From NCBI RefSeq assembly GCF_017316185.1, contig NZ_JAFLVX010000004.1, forward strand, positions 69,459 through 116,399: a stretch of 46,941 nt of DNA, read 5' to 3'. The DNA is from Candidatus Vagococcus giribetii (GTDB lineage: Bacteria > Bacillota > Bacilli > Lactobacillales > Vagococcaceae). Both the position numbers and the translations under genes were made by a program. This document shows positions 18,264 to 29,536 of the stretch, in pieces (position 1 is the first letter of the stretch; each line of letters begins with the position of its first letter). Under the pieces are notes generated by a model. That model saw only the letters and a program-made list of their open reading frames with translations, did no database searches and was not told where the DNA came from.

Positions 18264-18321
18264 TTATTTAAGCTTAAATTTAGACTATGTTTTACACTTT
18301 GAAAAAAAGGAATGATTATCG

Positions 18322-18858
18322 ATGAAATCTGTTTTTAAATCCGTTCAAAAGCATGCGATTTTACGTAGTGCTGCTTATATTCTTTTAGGAATCTTTATTA
18401 TGTTTGACCCAGTTGGCGTTTCAAAAATTATCTTAAACATCATTATTGCTTACAATGTATTAATGGGTATCTTTAACTTAGTGAGTGCCTTCAAAAATAA
18501 AGTCAGTGGCTATAACCCAACAACTGGATTTGCTATTTTTTATTTTGTTTGTGCCTTATTAATTTGGTTATTTGCTAAACCAATTGTTTCTATGTTGCCT
18601 ATTCTTTTAGGTATCAGCTTTATTATTGGTGGTGCGATGCGCTTATCTCAATCACTTAACTTACGTCACTATGCAAATGTTAACTGGTTGCCAATGTTAA
18701 TTTACGGTGTATTTATGATTGTCGCTGGTATTTTACTAGTTATCAATCCTTTCTCAAGTGCCATGATGTTCTTTAGATTCTTTGGAATCATCTTAACTAT
18801 CTCTGGTATTTCAGAATTAATTGCGTTTATTCGTCTAAAAGATTTCGACATTCAATAA
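18322..18858 (+). CDS. HdeD/DUF308-family membrane protein
   Basis: A 178-residue protein made of about six hydrophobic segments, with paired helices such as AAYILLGIFIMFDPVGVSKI and WLPMLIYGVFMIVAGILLVI that show an internal repeat. This is the pattern of the HdeD/DUF308 family, whose function is poorly known (acid-stress linked in E. coli). AAAAAGGAATG precedes the ATG. It has its own terminator and stands alone between pgsA and the B3/B4 gene. Confidence 0.75.
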   Translation: MKSVFKSVQKHAILRSAAYILLGIFIMFDPVGVSKIILNIIIAYNVLMGIFNLVSAFKNKVSGYNPTTGFAIFYFVCALLIWLFAKPIVSMLPILLGISFIIGGAMRLSQSLNLRHYANVNWLPMLIYGVFMIVAGILLVINPFSSAMMFFRFFGIILTISGISELIAFIRLKDFDIQ

Positions 18859-18866
18859 ATTCAGAT

Positions 18867-18902
18867 AAGAGGCTGACTCCCATGTCAGTCTCTTTTCTTT
18901 TT
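18867..18902 (+). terminator. Terminator of the HdeD-like gene
   Basis: AAGAGGCTGAC (18867-18877) pairs with GTCAGTCTCTT (18884-18894), one G-T pair, followed by a T-rich run. Confidence 0.85.
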
Positions 18903-18944
18903 ACCTAACTTTCTTTACTAGTCTGGGAGTTGGTCATCTACTTT

Positions 18945-18973
18945 TTGTAGTTCCTTCAAAAGAATGCTACAAT
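18945..18973 (+). promoter_or_regulatory. Promoter of the B3/B4-domain gene
   Basis: TTGTAG (18945-18950) and TACAAT (18968-18973) are 17 bases apart. TG at 18965-18966 makes an extended -10. Confidence 0.65.
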
Positions 18974-19007
18974 AAATAAACAATAATCAAATAAAGAGGT
19001 GCTTTGA

Positions 19008-19721
19008 ATGAAAAAAATGATCATTGATCCAACGTTTTTCCAAGTGTTTCCTGAAGGACAAGTTAATCTCCTTGTATTAAATGGTATTGATAATCAGATT
19101 AAAGAATCTGACGAGCAGTATTTTTATGATTTACTTCAAAAAAGCGCAAAAGAAGCCCATAACCACCTGACAGAAGATACCTTCACTGATAACGAAGTAA
19201 TCGCTGAATGGCGTGAGGCTTTTAGACAATTCAAAACAAAAAAAGGGGCTCGTTCCTCTATTGAAGCTCTCCTTAAACGAGTGAGTCAAGACCGTGAGTT
19301 CCACCCAATCAATCCTTTAGTTGATATCTATAACTCCATTTCTTTAACTTTCGCTGTTCCTTGTGGTGGTGAAGACATTGAAACAATTGAGGGAAATCTA
19401 GTACTCAAAAAAGCAACTGGTGGCGAAAGCTTTAGACCTTTAGGCGCAGAAGACGACGCACCTGCTTTACCTGAGGAGATTATCCACGCAGATGATAAAG
19501 GCGCGATTTGTCGTTCTCTAAACTGGCGTGAAGCCCAACGAACGATGCTAACAGAAAATACCAAGCATGCTGTTTTAGTGATTGAATCCATCAAGCCTAG
19601 ACAAAGTAAACAAGCTGACTTAGCGATGGCTGCTATGAAACAATTAGTGGAAGATTACTTCCAGATTAAAACAACGGCACATGTCCTTAACCAGGAGCAA
19701 CCTGAAGCGATTATTGTCTAA
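19008..19721 (+). CDS. B3/B4 tRNA-binding-domain protein
   Basis: A 237-residue stand-alone protein resembling the B3/B4 domain of the phenylalanyl-tRNA synthetase beta chain. Characteristic segments are FRQFKTKKGARSSIEALLKR, NPLVDIYNSISLTFAVPCGG and DKGAICRSLNWREAQRTML. In the synthetase this domain edits mischarged tRNA. Free-standing versions are thought to be trans-editing or tRNA-binding proteins, but this one is untested. AAAGAGGTGC precedes the ATG. It is monocistronic, between its own promoter and a shared terminator. Confidence 0.82.
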   Translation: MKKMIIDPTFFQVFPEGQVNLLVLNGIDNQIKESDEQYFYDLLQKSAKEAHNHLTEDTFTDNEVIAEWREAFRQFKTKKGARSSIEALLKRVSQDREFHPINPLVDIYNSISLTFAVPCGGEDIETIEGNLVLKKATGGESFRPLGAEDDAPALPEEIIHADDKGAICRSLNWREAQRTMLTENTKHAVLVIESIKPRQSKQADLAMAAMKQLVEDYFQIKTTAHVLNQEQPEAIIV

Positions 19722-19729
19722 GTAAACTA

Positions 19730-19771
19730 AAAAACCAGTTATTACAATTAACATTGTAATAACTGGTTTTT
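19730..19771. terminator. Bidirectional terminator after the B3/B4 gene
   Basis: A perfect 19-bp stem (19730-19748 with 19753-19771) with A-run and T-run ends lies between two convergent genes. Confidence 0.93.
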
Positions 19772-19773
19772 AT

Positions 19774-20859
19774 TTATTCTTGTTCCTCTTTTTCTTTTGT
19801 CCCAATCATATTTGGGATATTCGGGATGGCTGGAATATTTGGTTTTTTATGATTTGTCTTAACTTCTAATAAATCTAGTAAGAAGACAAACACTGGAATC
19901 CCAATAATCAGTCCCCAAATGCCGAAGAATTTTTCAGAGAACATCAAGATAATGAAGACATAAAACACAGGTAAATCTGTTTTACTACTCATTAATTTTG
20001 GATTTAGGATATAAGACTCAATTGCATGAATCACCATAATCATAACTAATACGTAAATCACGTTTTGAATGCCACCAATAGTATAAGCAATCAAACTTAG
20101 TGGGATACAAGAAATAATAACCCCTGCAACAGGAATCAGACTCAAAAGGAAAATCATTAAAGCCAAAATAAGCAATTGTTCTTGTGGGAAATGTAATAAG
20201 AATAAGCCAATAGTTGTTAATCCTGTATTAACAAGAGCTATAATAAATTGTGCTTCAATTACTACACCAAATGTGTTAACGAATTTTTTTCCTAAATAAC
20301 CAACATCTTTACTAAACACACCAATTTTACTATTATAAAAAGCTTTACCAAAATCAGTGACCCATTCTTTTTCTATGTTAAAGAAGAAACTTAGTAAGAA
20401 GGATAAGAAAAACGTTAGTCCCATTGAACCGATACTAGTTAGGGTGCTGAAGATTACCTTAGCCCCTGTCGTTAACTGGGTCTTAATGTCATTAAAGTTA
20501 ATATTTTCCATAATCCATTCAAACATCCGATTGTCTGTATTCATCTTCTGATAGAATGCAAACACTTCTTCAATTGTCTTGATGGAAGAAGTAAACATTT
20601 TTGGAACATACACCGTAATGGCGAAATACAAAAAGATTAAAATCAAGGAGTATACGGCGACTACAATGATTTTTTTAGGGATTTTAGTGTATCGATAAAT
20701 CACCTCAACCCCTCTGACAATCAAGTATGTCAGAATAAATGTTAATAAAATTAAACTTAAAATGTTACGAATCAAATATAAAATGATACACACACTTATT
20801 AAAACTAATGTCCGCCTAAGTGAATCATTCTCTTTAATTTTCTGCCAAATACCTACCAT
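19774..20859 (-). CDS. AI-2E family membrane permease
   Basis: A protein of about 361 residues with seven to eight hydrophobic segments. The family pattern is visible: ILILALMIFLLSLIPVAGVI and the C-terminal LPVFYVFIILMFSEKFFGIWGLIIGIPVFV-type region (broken here as LPVFYVFIILMF and GIWGLIIGIPVFVF). The family contains the AI-2 exporter TqsA and sodium/proton antiporters, so the substrate is open. I start at ATG 20859; an in-frame TTG at 20880 is also possible. A near-perfect palindrome lies just upstream (20881-20902). Confidence 0.8.
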   Translation of the reverse strand: MVGIWQKIKENDSLRRTLVLISVCIILYLIRNILSLILLTFILTYLIVRGVEVIYRYTKIPKKIIVVAVYSLILIFLYFAITVYVPKMFTSSIKTIEEVFAFYQKMNTDNRMFEWIMENINFNDIKTQLTTGAKVIFSTLTSIGSMGLTFFLSFLLSFFFNIEKEWVTDFGKAFYNSKIGVFSKDVGYLGKKFVNTFGVVIEAQFIIALVNTGLTTIGLFLLHFPQEQLLILALMIFLLSLIPVAGVIISCIPLSLIAYTIGGIQNVIYVLVMIMVIHAIESYILNPKLMSSKTDLPVFYVFIILMFSEKFFGIWGLIIGIPVFVFLLDLLEVKTNHKKPNIPAIPNIPNMIGTKEKEEQE

Positions 20860-20880
20860 CGCCTTCACACAACCTCTCAA

Positions 20881-20902
20881 ATGCCGTTTTCAAAAACGGT
20901 AT
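20881..20902. repeat. Palindrome upstream of the AI-2E permease
   Basis: ATGCCGTTTT (20881-20890) and AAAACGGTAT (20893-20902) are reverse complements with one G-T mismatch around a CA centre. It lies in the leader of the permease gene, with no U-tract. It could be an operator or an RNA hairpin near the ribosome site. Confidence 0.5.
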
Positions 20903-21087
20903 GATACTCATATTTTACGATAAAAATTCGGCAAAAGATAGTCATTCCCACACATCTAACGGATTCTTTTCCCCTTTACTCTTTTTTAAACTGTTTGCTC
21001 CTATGCTATATTTATTAATAAAAAACAGGAGTATTTTGTTACAAAAGAAATGAACAACGAGTAGGACAAACCCTTCTTGATCTATTA

Positions 21088-21135
21088 AAAAACTAGGTTC
21101 AAATAAGTTTCTCTTACTTGAACCTAGTTTTTCTT
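21088..21135. terminator. Terminator of the HAD-LacI operon, containing the lacI stop
   Basis: A perfect 15-bp stem (21088-21102 with 21118-21132) has an inner TAAG/CTTA pair in the loop. Read on the minus strand a T-rich run follows. The last lacI-type codons and its TAG are in the stem. Confidence 0.9.
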
Positions 21136-22080
21136 TGTCTCTCTCAACATAAAAGTTGATGGGACACTAATTTGTTCGATCTCTCCTTGTTTTAAAACAA
21201 GTTCGAAAGCTTTTTTACCAATCTCTTGGAATTGGTAGTCATTCGTTGAAATGGACATTAATTGACTACTTAATTGATTTTCCTGCCCCACTAAATACGG
21301 CACTGGTAAACCTTGATCTAAAAAATACTGTCTCGCTCCTGCTACAATATCATCGCCATTTGAAAAAATTACTTCAAGTTCAACAGAATCATCGACCCAC
21401 TCTTTCGCCTTTTGATAACCTTCTGCATAAGTTGCTACCCCTGTTTTGACATAAGTTGTCTCTGGCTCTTTTTTAAAAACTGAACGATACGCATTTAAAG
21501 TTTCCCTAGTTGTAGCACTCAATTTTTCTTCTCTACTAAAGAAAAAGCCAATCTTCTTGTAGCCTTGTTCTTTAAGCCATGATAATGATGATTGCAGTGC
21601 CATAGAACGTTCAGAATAAACGGCAGAAATTGGCACCTCGTAAGGGTTCTCACAACACACAACAGGTCCATACTTTTGATAAGTCGCTAAGGTTTCTAAG
21701 GGTAACCCATGAGACGTAAATATCAATCCATCAAAGGCATGACTTCTTAATTGTTCTAAGTAACCCAACTCTCTTTTTTCGTCATAGGCAGATGGCAAAA
21801 TGACCAAGTGATACTCTGTTAAAAATGAAGCATTAATAGCGCCATTTAAAATATCAGAAAAGAAAGGATGTTTAATGTGGGGTAAAACAATCCCAATATT
21901 GAGAGTCTTTCCGCGACTTAAATCTCGTGCAATCTCACTTGGCACATAATCTAGCTCTTCAATGGCTTTTTTTATTGCCGTCTCTGCTTCTTTTGACACA
22001 TGATTCTTCTGATTTAAAACCCTAGAAACCGTTGAGACCGAATAACCACTTAAACGAGCAATATCATGAATTGTTGCCAT
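21124..22080 (-). CDS. LacI-family transcriptional regulator
   Basis: A 318-residue repressor-type protein. The N-terminal LacI HTH is TIHDIARLSGYSVSTVSRVLN with hinge ELDYVPSEIARDLSRGKT, followed by a periplasmic-binding-like sugar domain (LNIGIVLPHIKHPFFSDILN). It follows the HAD phosphatase gene after 11 bases on the same strand, and lies downstream of the beta-glucoside PTS and phospho-beta-glucosidase genes, so control of these genes is likely. A candidate palindromic operator lies inside the HAD-lacI promoter (22943-22956). Confidence 0.9.
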   Translation of the reverse strand: MATIHDIARLSGYSVSTVSRVLNQKNHVSKEAETAIKKAIEELDYVPSEIARDLSRGKTLNIGIVLPHIKHPFFSDILNGAINASFLTEYHLVILPSAYDEKRELGYLEQLRSHAFDGLIFTSHGLPLETLATYQKYGPVVCCENPYEVPISAVYSERSMALQSSLSWLKEQGYKKIGFFFSREEKLSATTRETLNAYRSVFKKEPETTYVKTGVATYAEGYQKAKEWVDDSVELEVIFSNGDDIVAGARQYFLDQGLPVPYLVGQENQLSSQLMSISTNDYQFQEIGKKAFELVLKQGEIEQISVPSTFMLRETKKN

Positions 22081-22091
22081 CTCTCCACCTC

Positions 22092-22901
22092 TTATTTTTG
22101 ATTAAAAAATGTGTTAATCCCGTAGCTAACGCCATTTTCTAAGTTACTTTTCGTCAAATACTTAGCATAGCTTTTAACTTCATCAGAGGCATTAGCCATC
22201 ACCACTGGATGACCTACTTTTTCTAGCATGGGAATGTCATTATGCCCATCGCCAAAAGCAGCTACCTCATGACTTTCTAATTGGTAATGATTCAATATGA
22301 AATCAATTCCTTTAGATTTTTTAGCTTGGCTATCTGTTAATTCTAACGTGAATGGACTTGATTGTACAATCGCTAGTTCTTCAATGCCTAATCCTTCAAA
22401 GAAATCTGTTGCTTCTTTCATTTTATCTTCATCAAAAATCCATAGCATAATTTTATAAATTTTTACGGGTTTTTGCTTAAAAAAAGCCTCTCGCTCAACT
22501 AATTGAGGTGTTTGACTACCAATGCTTGCTTCTTTTTCGATTCCCTCATCTAATCGACACGTGTACCAATTGTCGTCATCATAAAAACTAAATCCTAACT
22601 CCTCAAAGTTTGTTTGGATTAACGTAATGATTTCTTTAGCTAATTCCCAACTAATAAAGCTTTCTGAAAGAATCACTCGTTTCTCTTCCTCTTTGCGGTA
22701 AATAAGCCCCCCATTAAAAGCTACTTGAGGTGAGTTTAATTGCAGTTTGGCTACAATTGGTTCCATGTCATTAGGGGTTCTTGCTGATACAAGTGTAAAA
22801 GGAATATGACTATCTATCACAGTTTGAGCTGTCACATCAGTTACTTGTCCTTGTTCATTTAATAAAGTACCATCTAAATCGGTAAAAATATGTTTAATCA
22901 C
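22092..22901 (-). CDS. Cof-type HAD-IIB phosphatase
   Basis: A 269-residue HAD hydrolase. Motif I is FTDLDGTLLNEQG with the nucleophile aspartate, motif II is TLVSARTPN, and motif III/IV is AAFGDGHNDIPML near residue 216. The large cap between them fits the Cof/YidA subgroup that dephosphorylates sugar phosphates. It uses a GTG start, with CAAGGAG nine bases upstream. Next to glycoside genes it may relieve sugar-phosphate stress, which is inference. Confidence 0.88.
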   Translation of the reverse strand: MIKHIFTDLDGTLLNEQGQVTDVTAQTVIDSHIPFTLVSARTPNDMEPIVAKLQLNSPQVAFNGGLIYRKEEEKRVILSESFISWELAKEIITLIQTNFEELGFSFYDDDNWYTCRLDEGIEKEASIGSQTPQLVEREAFFKQKPVKIYKIMLWIFDEDKMKEATDFFEGLGIEELAIVQSSPFTLELTDSQAKKSKGIDFILNHYQLESHEVAAFGDGHNDIPMLEKVGHPVVMANASDEVKSYAKYLTKSNLENGVSYGINTFFNQK

Positions 22902-22931
22902 TAGTCATCGCTCCTTGAACTTATTGACTCT

Positions 22932-22962
22932 ACTATAGCGACTAAAACCCGTTTCAGGTCAA
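22932..22962 (-). promoter_or_regulatory. Candidate promoter and operator of the HAD-LacI pair
   Basis: On the minus strand TTGACC (22957-22962) and TATAGT (22932-22937) are separated by 19 bases, which is longer than ideal. The spacer holds a near palindrome, TAAAACCCGTTTCA (22943-22956), of the length and style of LacI-family operators. Confidence 0.4.
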
Positions 22963-22981
22963 GAAAAAGGTGAGTATGCTC

Positions 22982-23019
22982 AAAAAAGCCAAACCTGATA
23001 CCATCAAGGTTTGACTTTT
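22982..23019 (-). terminator. Terminator of the beta-glucoside operon
   Basis: AAAAAGCCAAACCTGAT (22983-22999) pairs with ATCAAGGTTTGACTTTT (23003-23019) with few mismatches. On the minus strand it ends in a T run, eight bases after the glucosidase stop. Confidence 0.9.
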
Positions 23020-23027
23020 CATATAGA

Positions 23028-26382
<3,355 letters not shown>

Positions 26383-26384
26383 TT

Positions 26385-26409
26385 ATGTGATAATTACACA
26401 TTAAGTGTA
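26385..26409. promoter_or_regulatory. Two overlapping palindromes before the beta-glucoside PTS gene
   Basis: ATGTGATAATTACACAT (26385-26401) has ATGTG/CACAT arms, and TACACATTAAGTGTA (26395-26409) has TACAC/GTGTA arms. They share the ACACAT stretch. They lie between a possible -10 (TAGAAT on the minus strand, about 26417-26422) and the ribosome site, the usual place for a repressor. The candidate binders are the LacI or Mga-type regulators nearby. Confidence 0.45.
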
Positions 26410-26484
26410 GCAACTATTCTAAAGGTGAAAGGCTCATGTTTTAAGTTATTTTTTGAAATTTTGAGCTATATAGAACTAACGTTA

Positions 26485-26530
26485 TAAAAAAAAAGACTGT
26501 GACACGAGTAACAACTCCTATCACAGTCTA
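26485..26530 (-). terminator. Terminator of the Mga-type regulator gene
   Basis: AGACTGTGA (26494-26502) pairs with TCACAGTCT (26521-26529), with an inner GAGT/ACTC pair. On the minus strand a nine-base T run follows (26485-26493). Confidence 0.88.
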
Positions 26531-26559
26531 CTAATATTTATATTTAGTCACATTAATTG

Positions 26560-28053
26560 CTACTCGTGCATATTCCGATAGTAAATTCGATCTATTATTT
26601 TCTCAATCCGGTCCGTGTCATCTTGACTAAGGACGTCAACAATACTCACATGAGGGATTGGTAGTTTTACATGATCATCTAAAATAAAATTACAAAGCAA
26701 GACGTCTTTGTCTTTACAAGCACTTGGTAACTCTCGTAATTCATTTACTGATAGAATATCAACCTCAATTTTCTTGCCGTATAAAAAAATTAAATGAGAT
26801 TTCACGTAGCTCATATGTTCTAAATCGCTAATAAAAAACAACCCGATCTTACAAGCTGGAATGGCTTGAATGAGCAACTCATAAAAGTCCGGCCAGTGAA
26901 TAATCAATAAATAAAACACCTCATAAAAATAAGCTTCATTCCGTTGAGCTACCTCAGGCAAATATTGGTAAAACAATTCTTTTACCGTTCTCAATATTTT
27001 TCCATTTAATGGCACACTCAGTAAGGTAAAAGCTTCACGATTTTGATGCAACACATAGGGTGTAATAGTCATCTGATACGTAATCGCTAACACATTATAA
27101 ATTTTTAAGGTAAAGGCGTTTAGATTCTCAACAGGAAGAGCTAATTCTCGACTTACCCCAGTAATTAACTCCTCAACTCCTTGAAAAAGATCTTGGTTTT
27201 CTGGTTGTTTTACTAATCTTTCTTTAAAATCTTCTTCTGAAAAAGCAAAATGATCGTTAAAAAAATGATGAAACAAACTTTGATACACCGTTTCACTCAA
27301 AGGAGTTCCCACATATAATTGAAAAATCTCTTTGTACTTAAACCTTTGAATACTATTAGCAATTCTTTTTTGAATCATAGGTTGTAACGTTGTCGCGCCC
27401 TTGCCTACGTAGCCTCTTTGTTCTCTGTACAAAGCTACTACAACTTGTAAACGCAAGCGATTTCGACTAGCAAAATTATTTTTGTCATTGGAAAATTCTT
27501 GAATAAATGTATCGATCAAACTTTCTGCTATTTTTATAGCGGCTGGGTCAAAGGAATACATTAAATCTGGATAACATTCTTGAAAATAAAAACTATAAAA
27601 ACCACGGATATTTTCTTCTTTTCCATAAATTCCAAGAGGTCTACTTTTTATCTTCATCTCATAAGGTTTTAGCTCTTGATTAATCATGGTCAGAGCGCGT
27701 TTCAATGTGGCTTGAGAAATAAATAATTCTTTAGCAAGTTGCTCATAACTCTCGTATTTATTTAAAAAAACACTCTCTAACACCCGAAAATTCAGATTAT
27801 TTTTTAGCAAAAAACGATAAACTAATTTGATGGACGCTTCACTAGGAATATCTAAGTAGCATTCTTTGTTTTTTTGCACAACAATTTTTACCGGATCAAG
27901 CTCTCCATGATAAAAGCCAATATCTGTTTGAACTTGAATAGTGGATAAATTTAACTTACTTGCCAACTCATCTATCGTTATCCCTGGAAAAAGTGCAATC
28001 GTTTCAAACAAACACAATCTTCGCTTATCTTTCTCACCTAATAGTTCACGCAT
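26560..28053 (-). CDS. Mga/PRD-type transcriptional regulator
   Basis: A protein of about 497 residues. An N-terminal HTH (LFETIALFPGITIDELASKL) and a second HTH (ESYEQLAKELFISQATLKRAL near residues 105-130) match the Mga layout. The middle is helical, PRD-like. The C-terminus, CKIGLFFISDLEHMSYVKSH, resembles the EIIB-like fold that ends Mga and AtxA proteins. Such regulators respond to PTS phosphorylation. I start at ATG 28053 because GAGAGGGA lies just upstream. Longer TTG and ATG starts (28083, 28071) lack a ribosome site. Its position just upstream of the beta-glucoside PTS operon suggests that operon as a target. Confidence 0.78.
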   Translation of the reverse strand: MRELLGEKDKRRLCLFETIALFPGITIDELASKLNLSTIQVQTDIGFYHGELDPVKIVVQKNKECYLDIPSEASIKLVYRFLLKNNLNFRVLESVFLNKYESYEQLAKELFISQATLKRALTMINQELKPYEMKIKSRPLGIYGKEENIRGFYSFYFQECYPDLMYSFDPAAIKIAESLIDTFIQEFSNDKNNFASRNRLRLQVVVALYREQRGYVGKGATTLQPMIQKRIANSIQRFKYKEIFQLYVGTPLSETVYQSLFHHFFNDHFAFSEEDFKERLVKQPENQDLFQGVEELITGVSRELALPVENLNAFTLKIYNVLAITYQMTITPYVLHQNREAFTLLSVPLNGKILRTVKELFYQYLPEVAQRNEAYFYEVFYLLIIHWPDFYELLIQAIPACKIGLFFISDLEHMSYVKSHLIFLYGKKIEVDILSVNELRELPSACKDKDVLLCNFILDDHVKLPIPHVSIVDVLSQDDTDRIEKIIDRIYYRNMHE

Positions 28054-28117
28054 CTCTTTTCCCTCTCTCATTTTATCAATCAAAGTATTCTTTCTACGAT
28101 CCTTTTGTCTGTGTCGT

Positions 28118-28146
28118 AATATAGCACAATTTTAATAGCTGGTCAA
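28118..28146 (-). promoter_or_regulatory. Promoter of the Mga-type regulator
   Basis: On the minus strand TTGACC (28141-28146) and TATATT (28118-28123) are 17 bases apart, with a TG extension before the -10. Confidence 0.75.
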
Positions 28147-28151
28147 AATAA

Positions 28152-28167
28152 TTAGTAGCGCTTTCTT
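28152..28167. promoter_or_regulatory. Possible cre (CcpA) site
   Basis: TTAGTAGCGCTTTCTT matches the cre consensus WTGNNARCGNWWWCAW at all but two fixed positions. It lies five bases upstream of the -35 of the Mga-type gene and also upstream of the M20 gene. Confidence 0.4.
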
Positions 28168-28200
28168 GGTTATTTTTTCATACTTTCCACTGCAATAAGT

Positions 28201-28252
28201 AGTCTACTACTAAAAAAACTTAACTTGTTTTAATTTTTTTTAGTAGTAGACT
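28201..28252. repeat. 18-bp perfect inverted repeat before the M20 gene
   Basis: AGTCTACTACTAAAAAAA (28201-28218) and TTTTTTTAGTAGTAGACT (28235-28252) are exact reverse complements around a 16-base loop. The left arm also contains a smaller palindrome, AGTAG-T-CTACT (28198-28208). It ends nine bases before the ribosome site of the M20 gene, so a transcript starting upstream could fold over the leader. It may be an operator or an attenuator. Confidence 0.8.
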
Positions 28253-28279
28253 GTAATGATAAAGAAGGGGGCAAACAAA

Positions 28280-29500
28280 TTGGATAAACAAATGATTTAT
28301 AAGGATGCACAAGCTTTAAACTCTGATATGGTCGCATTTAGACGACGTATACACGAACACCCAGGAACAGGATTTGACATTAAAGAAACCGTGGAACAAG
28401 TCAGACAAGAACTAGAGACAATGGGCTACACGGTACAAAATTGTGGTAAAGCTGGTTTAACGACAACTGTTGGAAATGGCAATGGACCTGTTTTTTTATT
28501 AAGAGCCGATATGGATGGTTTGCCAATCAAAGAAGAAACGAACCTGCCCTTTCAATCGACTAATGGAAAGATGCACGCTTGCGGACATGACATGCATACA
28601 ACTATGTTACTAGGAGCTGCCAAACTATTAAAACAATATGAAACTGAACTACACGGAACTGTTAAATTAATGTTCCAACCTGCTGAAGAGATTATGGCTG
28701 GCGCTGCAGATATGATTGAAGCTGGCATTTTAACTGAACCTAAAGTAGATGCTGCTATGATGATTCATATCGCTCCAGGTCTACCTTTACCTGTGGGAAC
28801 TATCTTAACTCACGCACCAGGAGTCATCATGGCTTCTTGCGATTGGTTGGAAATTCATATTAAAGGAGTTAGTGGGCATGGATCTACACCTTCTAGTGCT
28901 ATTGACCCATTACCTGCTATGGCAAATCTAATTACTGCTTTACAAGAAATTCAAGCTCGTGAACTTTCTGTTGATAACCCTATCGCTTTAACCTTTGGAT
29001 GTGTAGAGGGCGGTACGACTAGTAATGTTATTATGGATCATATTGTCTTAAAGGGAACACTTCGTACACGTGATGAAAAGGTTCGTACCTTTGTGAAAAA
29101 ACGAGTCGAAGAAATGACTTCAGCGGTTACTAGTTTATACCGTTGTGAAGGAGAAGTCGTATGGGGAGATAATTGCCCTGTCTTTATGAATAATGCTGAT
29201 CTATCATCAAAAGTAAGCACCTATCTAGAAGAGTATTTACCCAAAAATAGTCTGTTAGATACGAATAATCTTCCTTCTCTAGGTGTTATTATGGCTTCTG
29301 AAGATTTTGGTTATATTTCTCAAGAAGTACCTACTATTCTACTTAACCTTGCAGCTTCTGATGCTCGTGTTACTACACCTTATCCTGTCCATCATCCAAA
29401 ACTAGTACTAGATGAGAGTTGTATGGCTTCTGGTGTCACTGCTTTTGTAGGAATGGCTATGGAATACTTAAAAGAAAATTCTCAATCAACTATTGACTAA
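28280..29500 (+). CDS. M20 family amidohydrolase
   Basis: A 406-residue cytoplasmic metal-dependent amidohydrolase of the IAA-amino-acid hydrolase/hippurate hydrolase type. Motifs are RRRIHEHPGTGFD, LRADMDGLPIKEE, the metal-binding MHACGHDMHTTMLLGAA near residue 100, and FQPAEEIMAGAADMI with the catalytic glutamates. It probably removes acyl groups from N-acyl amino acids or peptides. I choose the TTG at 28280 because GAAGGGGG lies seven bases before it. The ATG at 28256 lies upstream of that ribosome site. It is a single gene behind a large inverted repeat. Confidence 0.87.
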   Translation: MDKQMIYKDAQALNSDMVAFRRRIHEHPGTGFDIKETVEQVRQELETMGYTVQNCGKAGLTTTVGNGNGPVFLLRADMDGLPIKEETNLPFQSTNGKMHACGHDMHTTMLLGAAKLLKQYETELHGTVKLMFQPAEEIMAGAADMIEAGILTEPKVDAAMMIHIAPGLPLPVGTILTHAPGVIMASCDWLEIHIKGVSGHGSTPSSAIDPLPAMANLITALQEIQARELSVDNPIALTFGCVEGGTTSNVIMDHIVLKGTLRTRDEKVRTFVKKRVEEMTSAVTSLYRCEGEVVWGDNCPVFMNNADLSSKVSTYLEEYLPKNSLLDTNNLPSLGVIMASEDFGYISQEVPTILLNLAASDARVTTPYPVHHPKLVLDESCMASGVTAFVGMAMEYLKENSQSTID

Positions 29501-29505
29501 AACAG

Positions 29506-29536
29506 AAAAAAGCTCTCAGAAAATGAGAGCTTTTTC
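29506..29536. terminator. Bidirectional terminator after the M20 gene
   Basis: AAAAAGCTCTCA (29507-29518) pairs with TGAGAGCTTTTT (29524-29535) and sits between convergent genes. Confidence 0.9.

Noticed and set aside
28219-28234. AdcR-like TTAAC...GTT sequence in the loop of the inverted repeat
   Set aside because: It matches TTAACYRGTTAA poorly and lies between unrelated genes.
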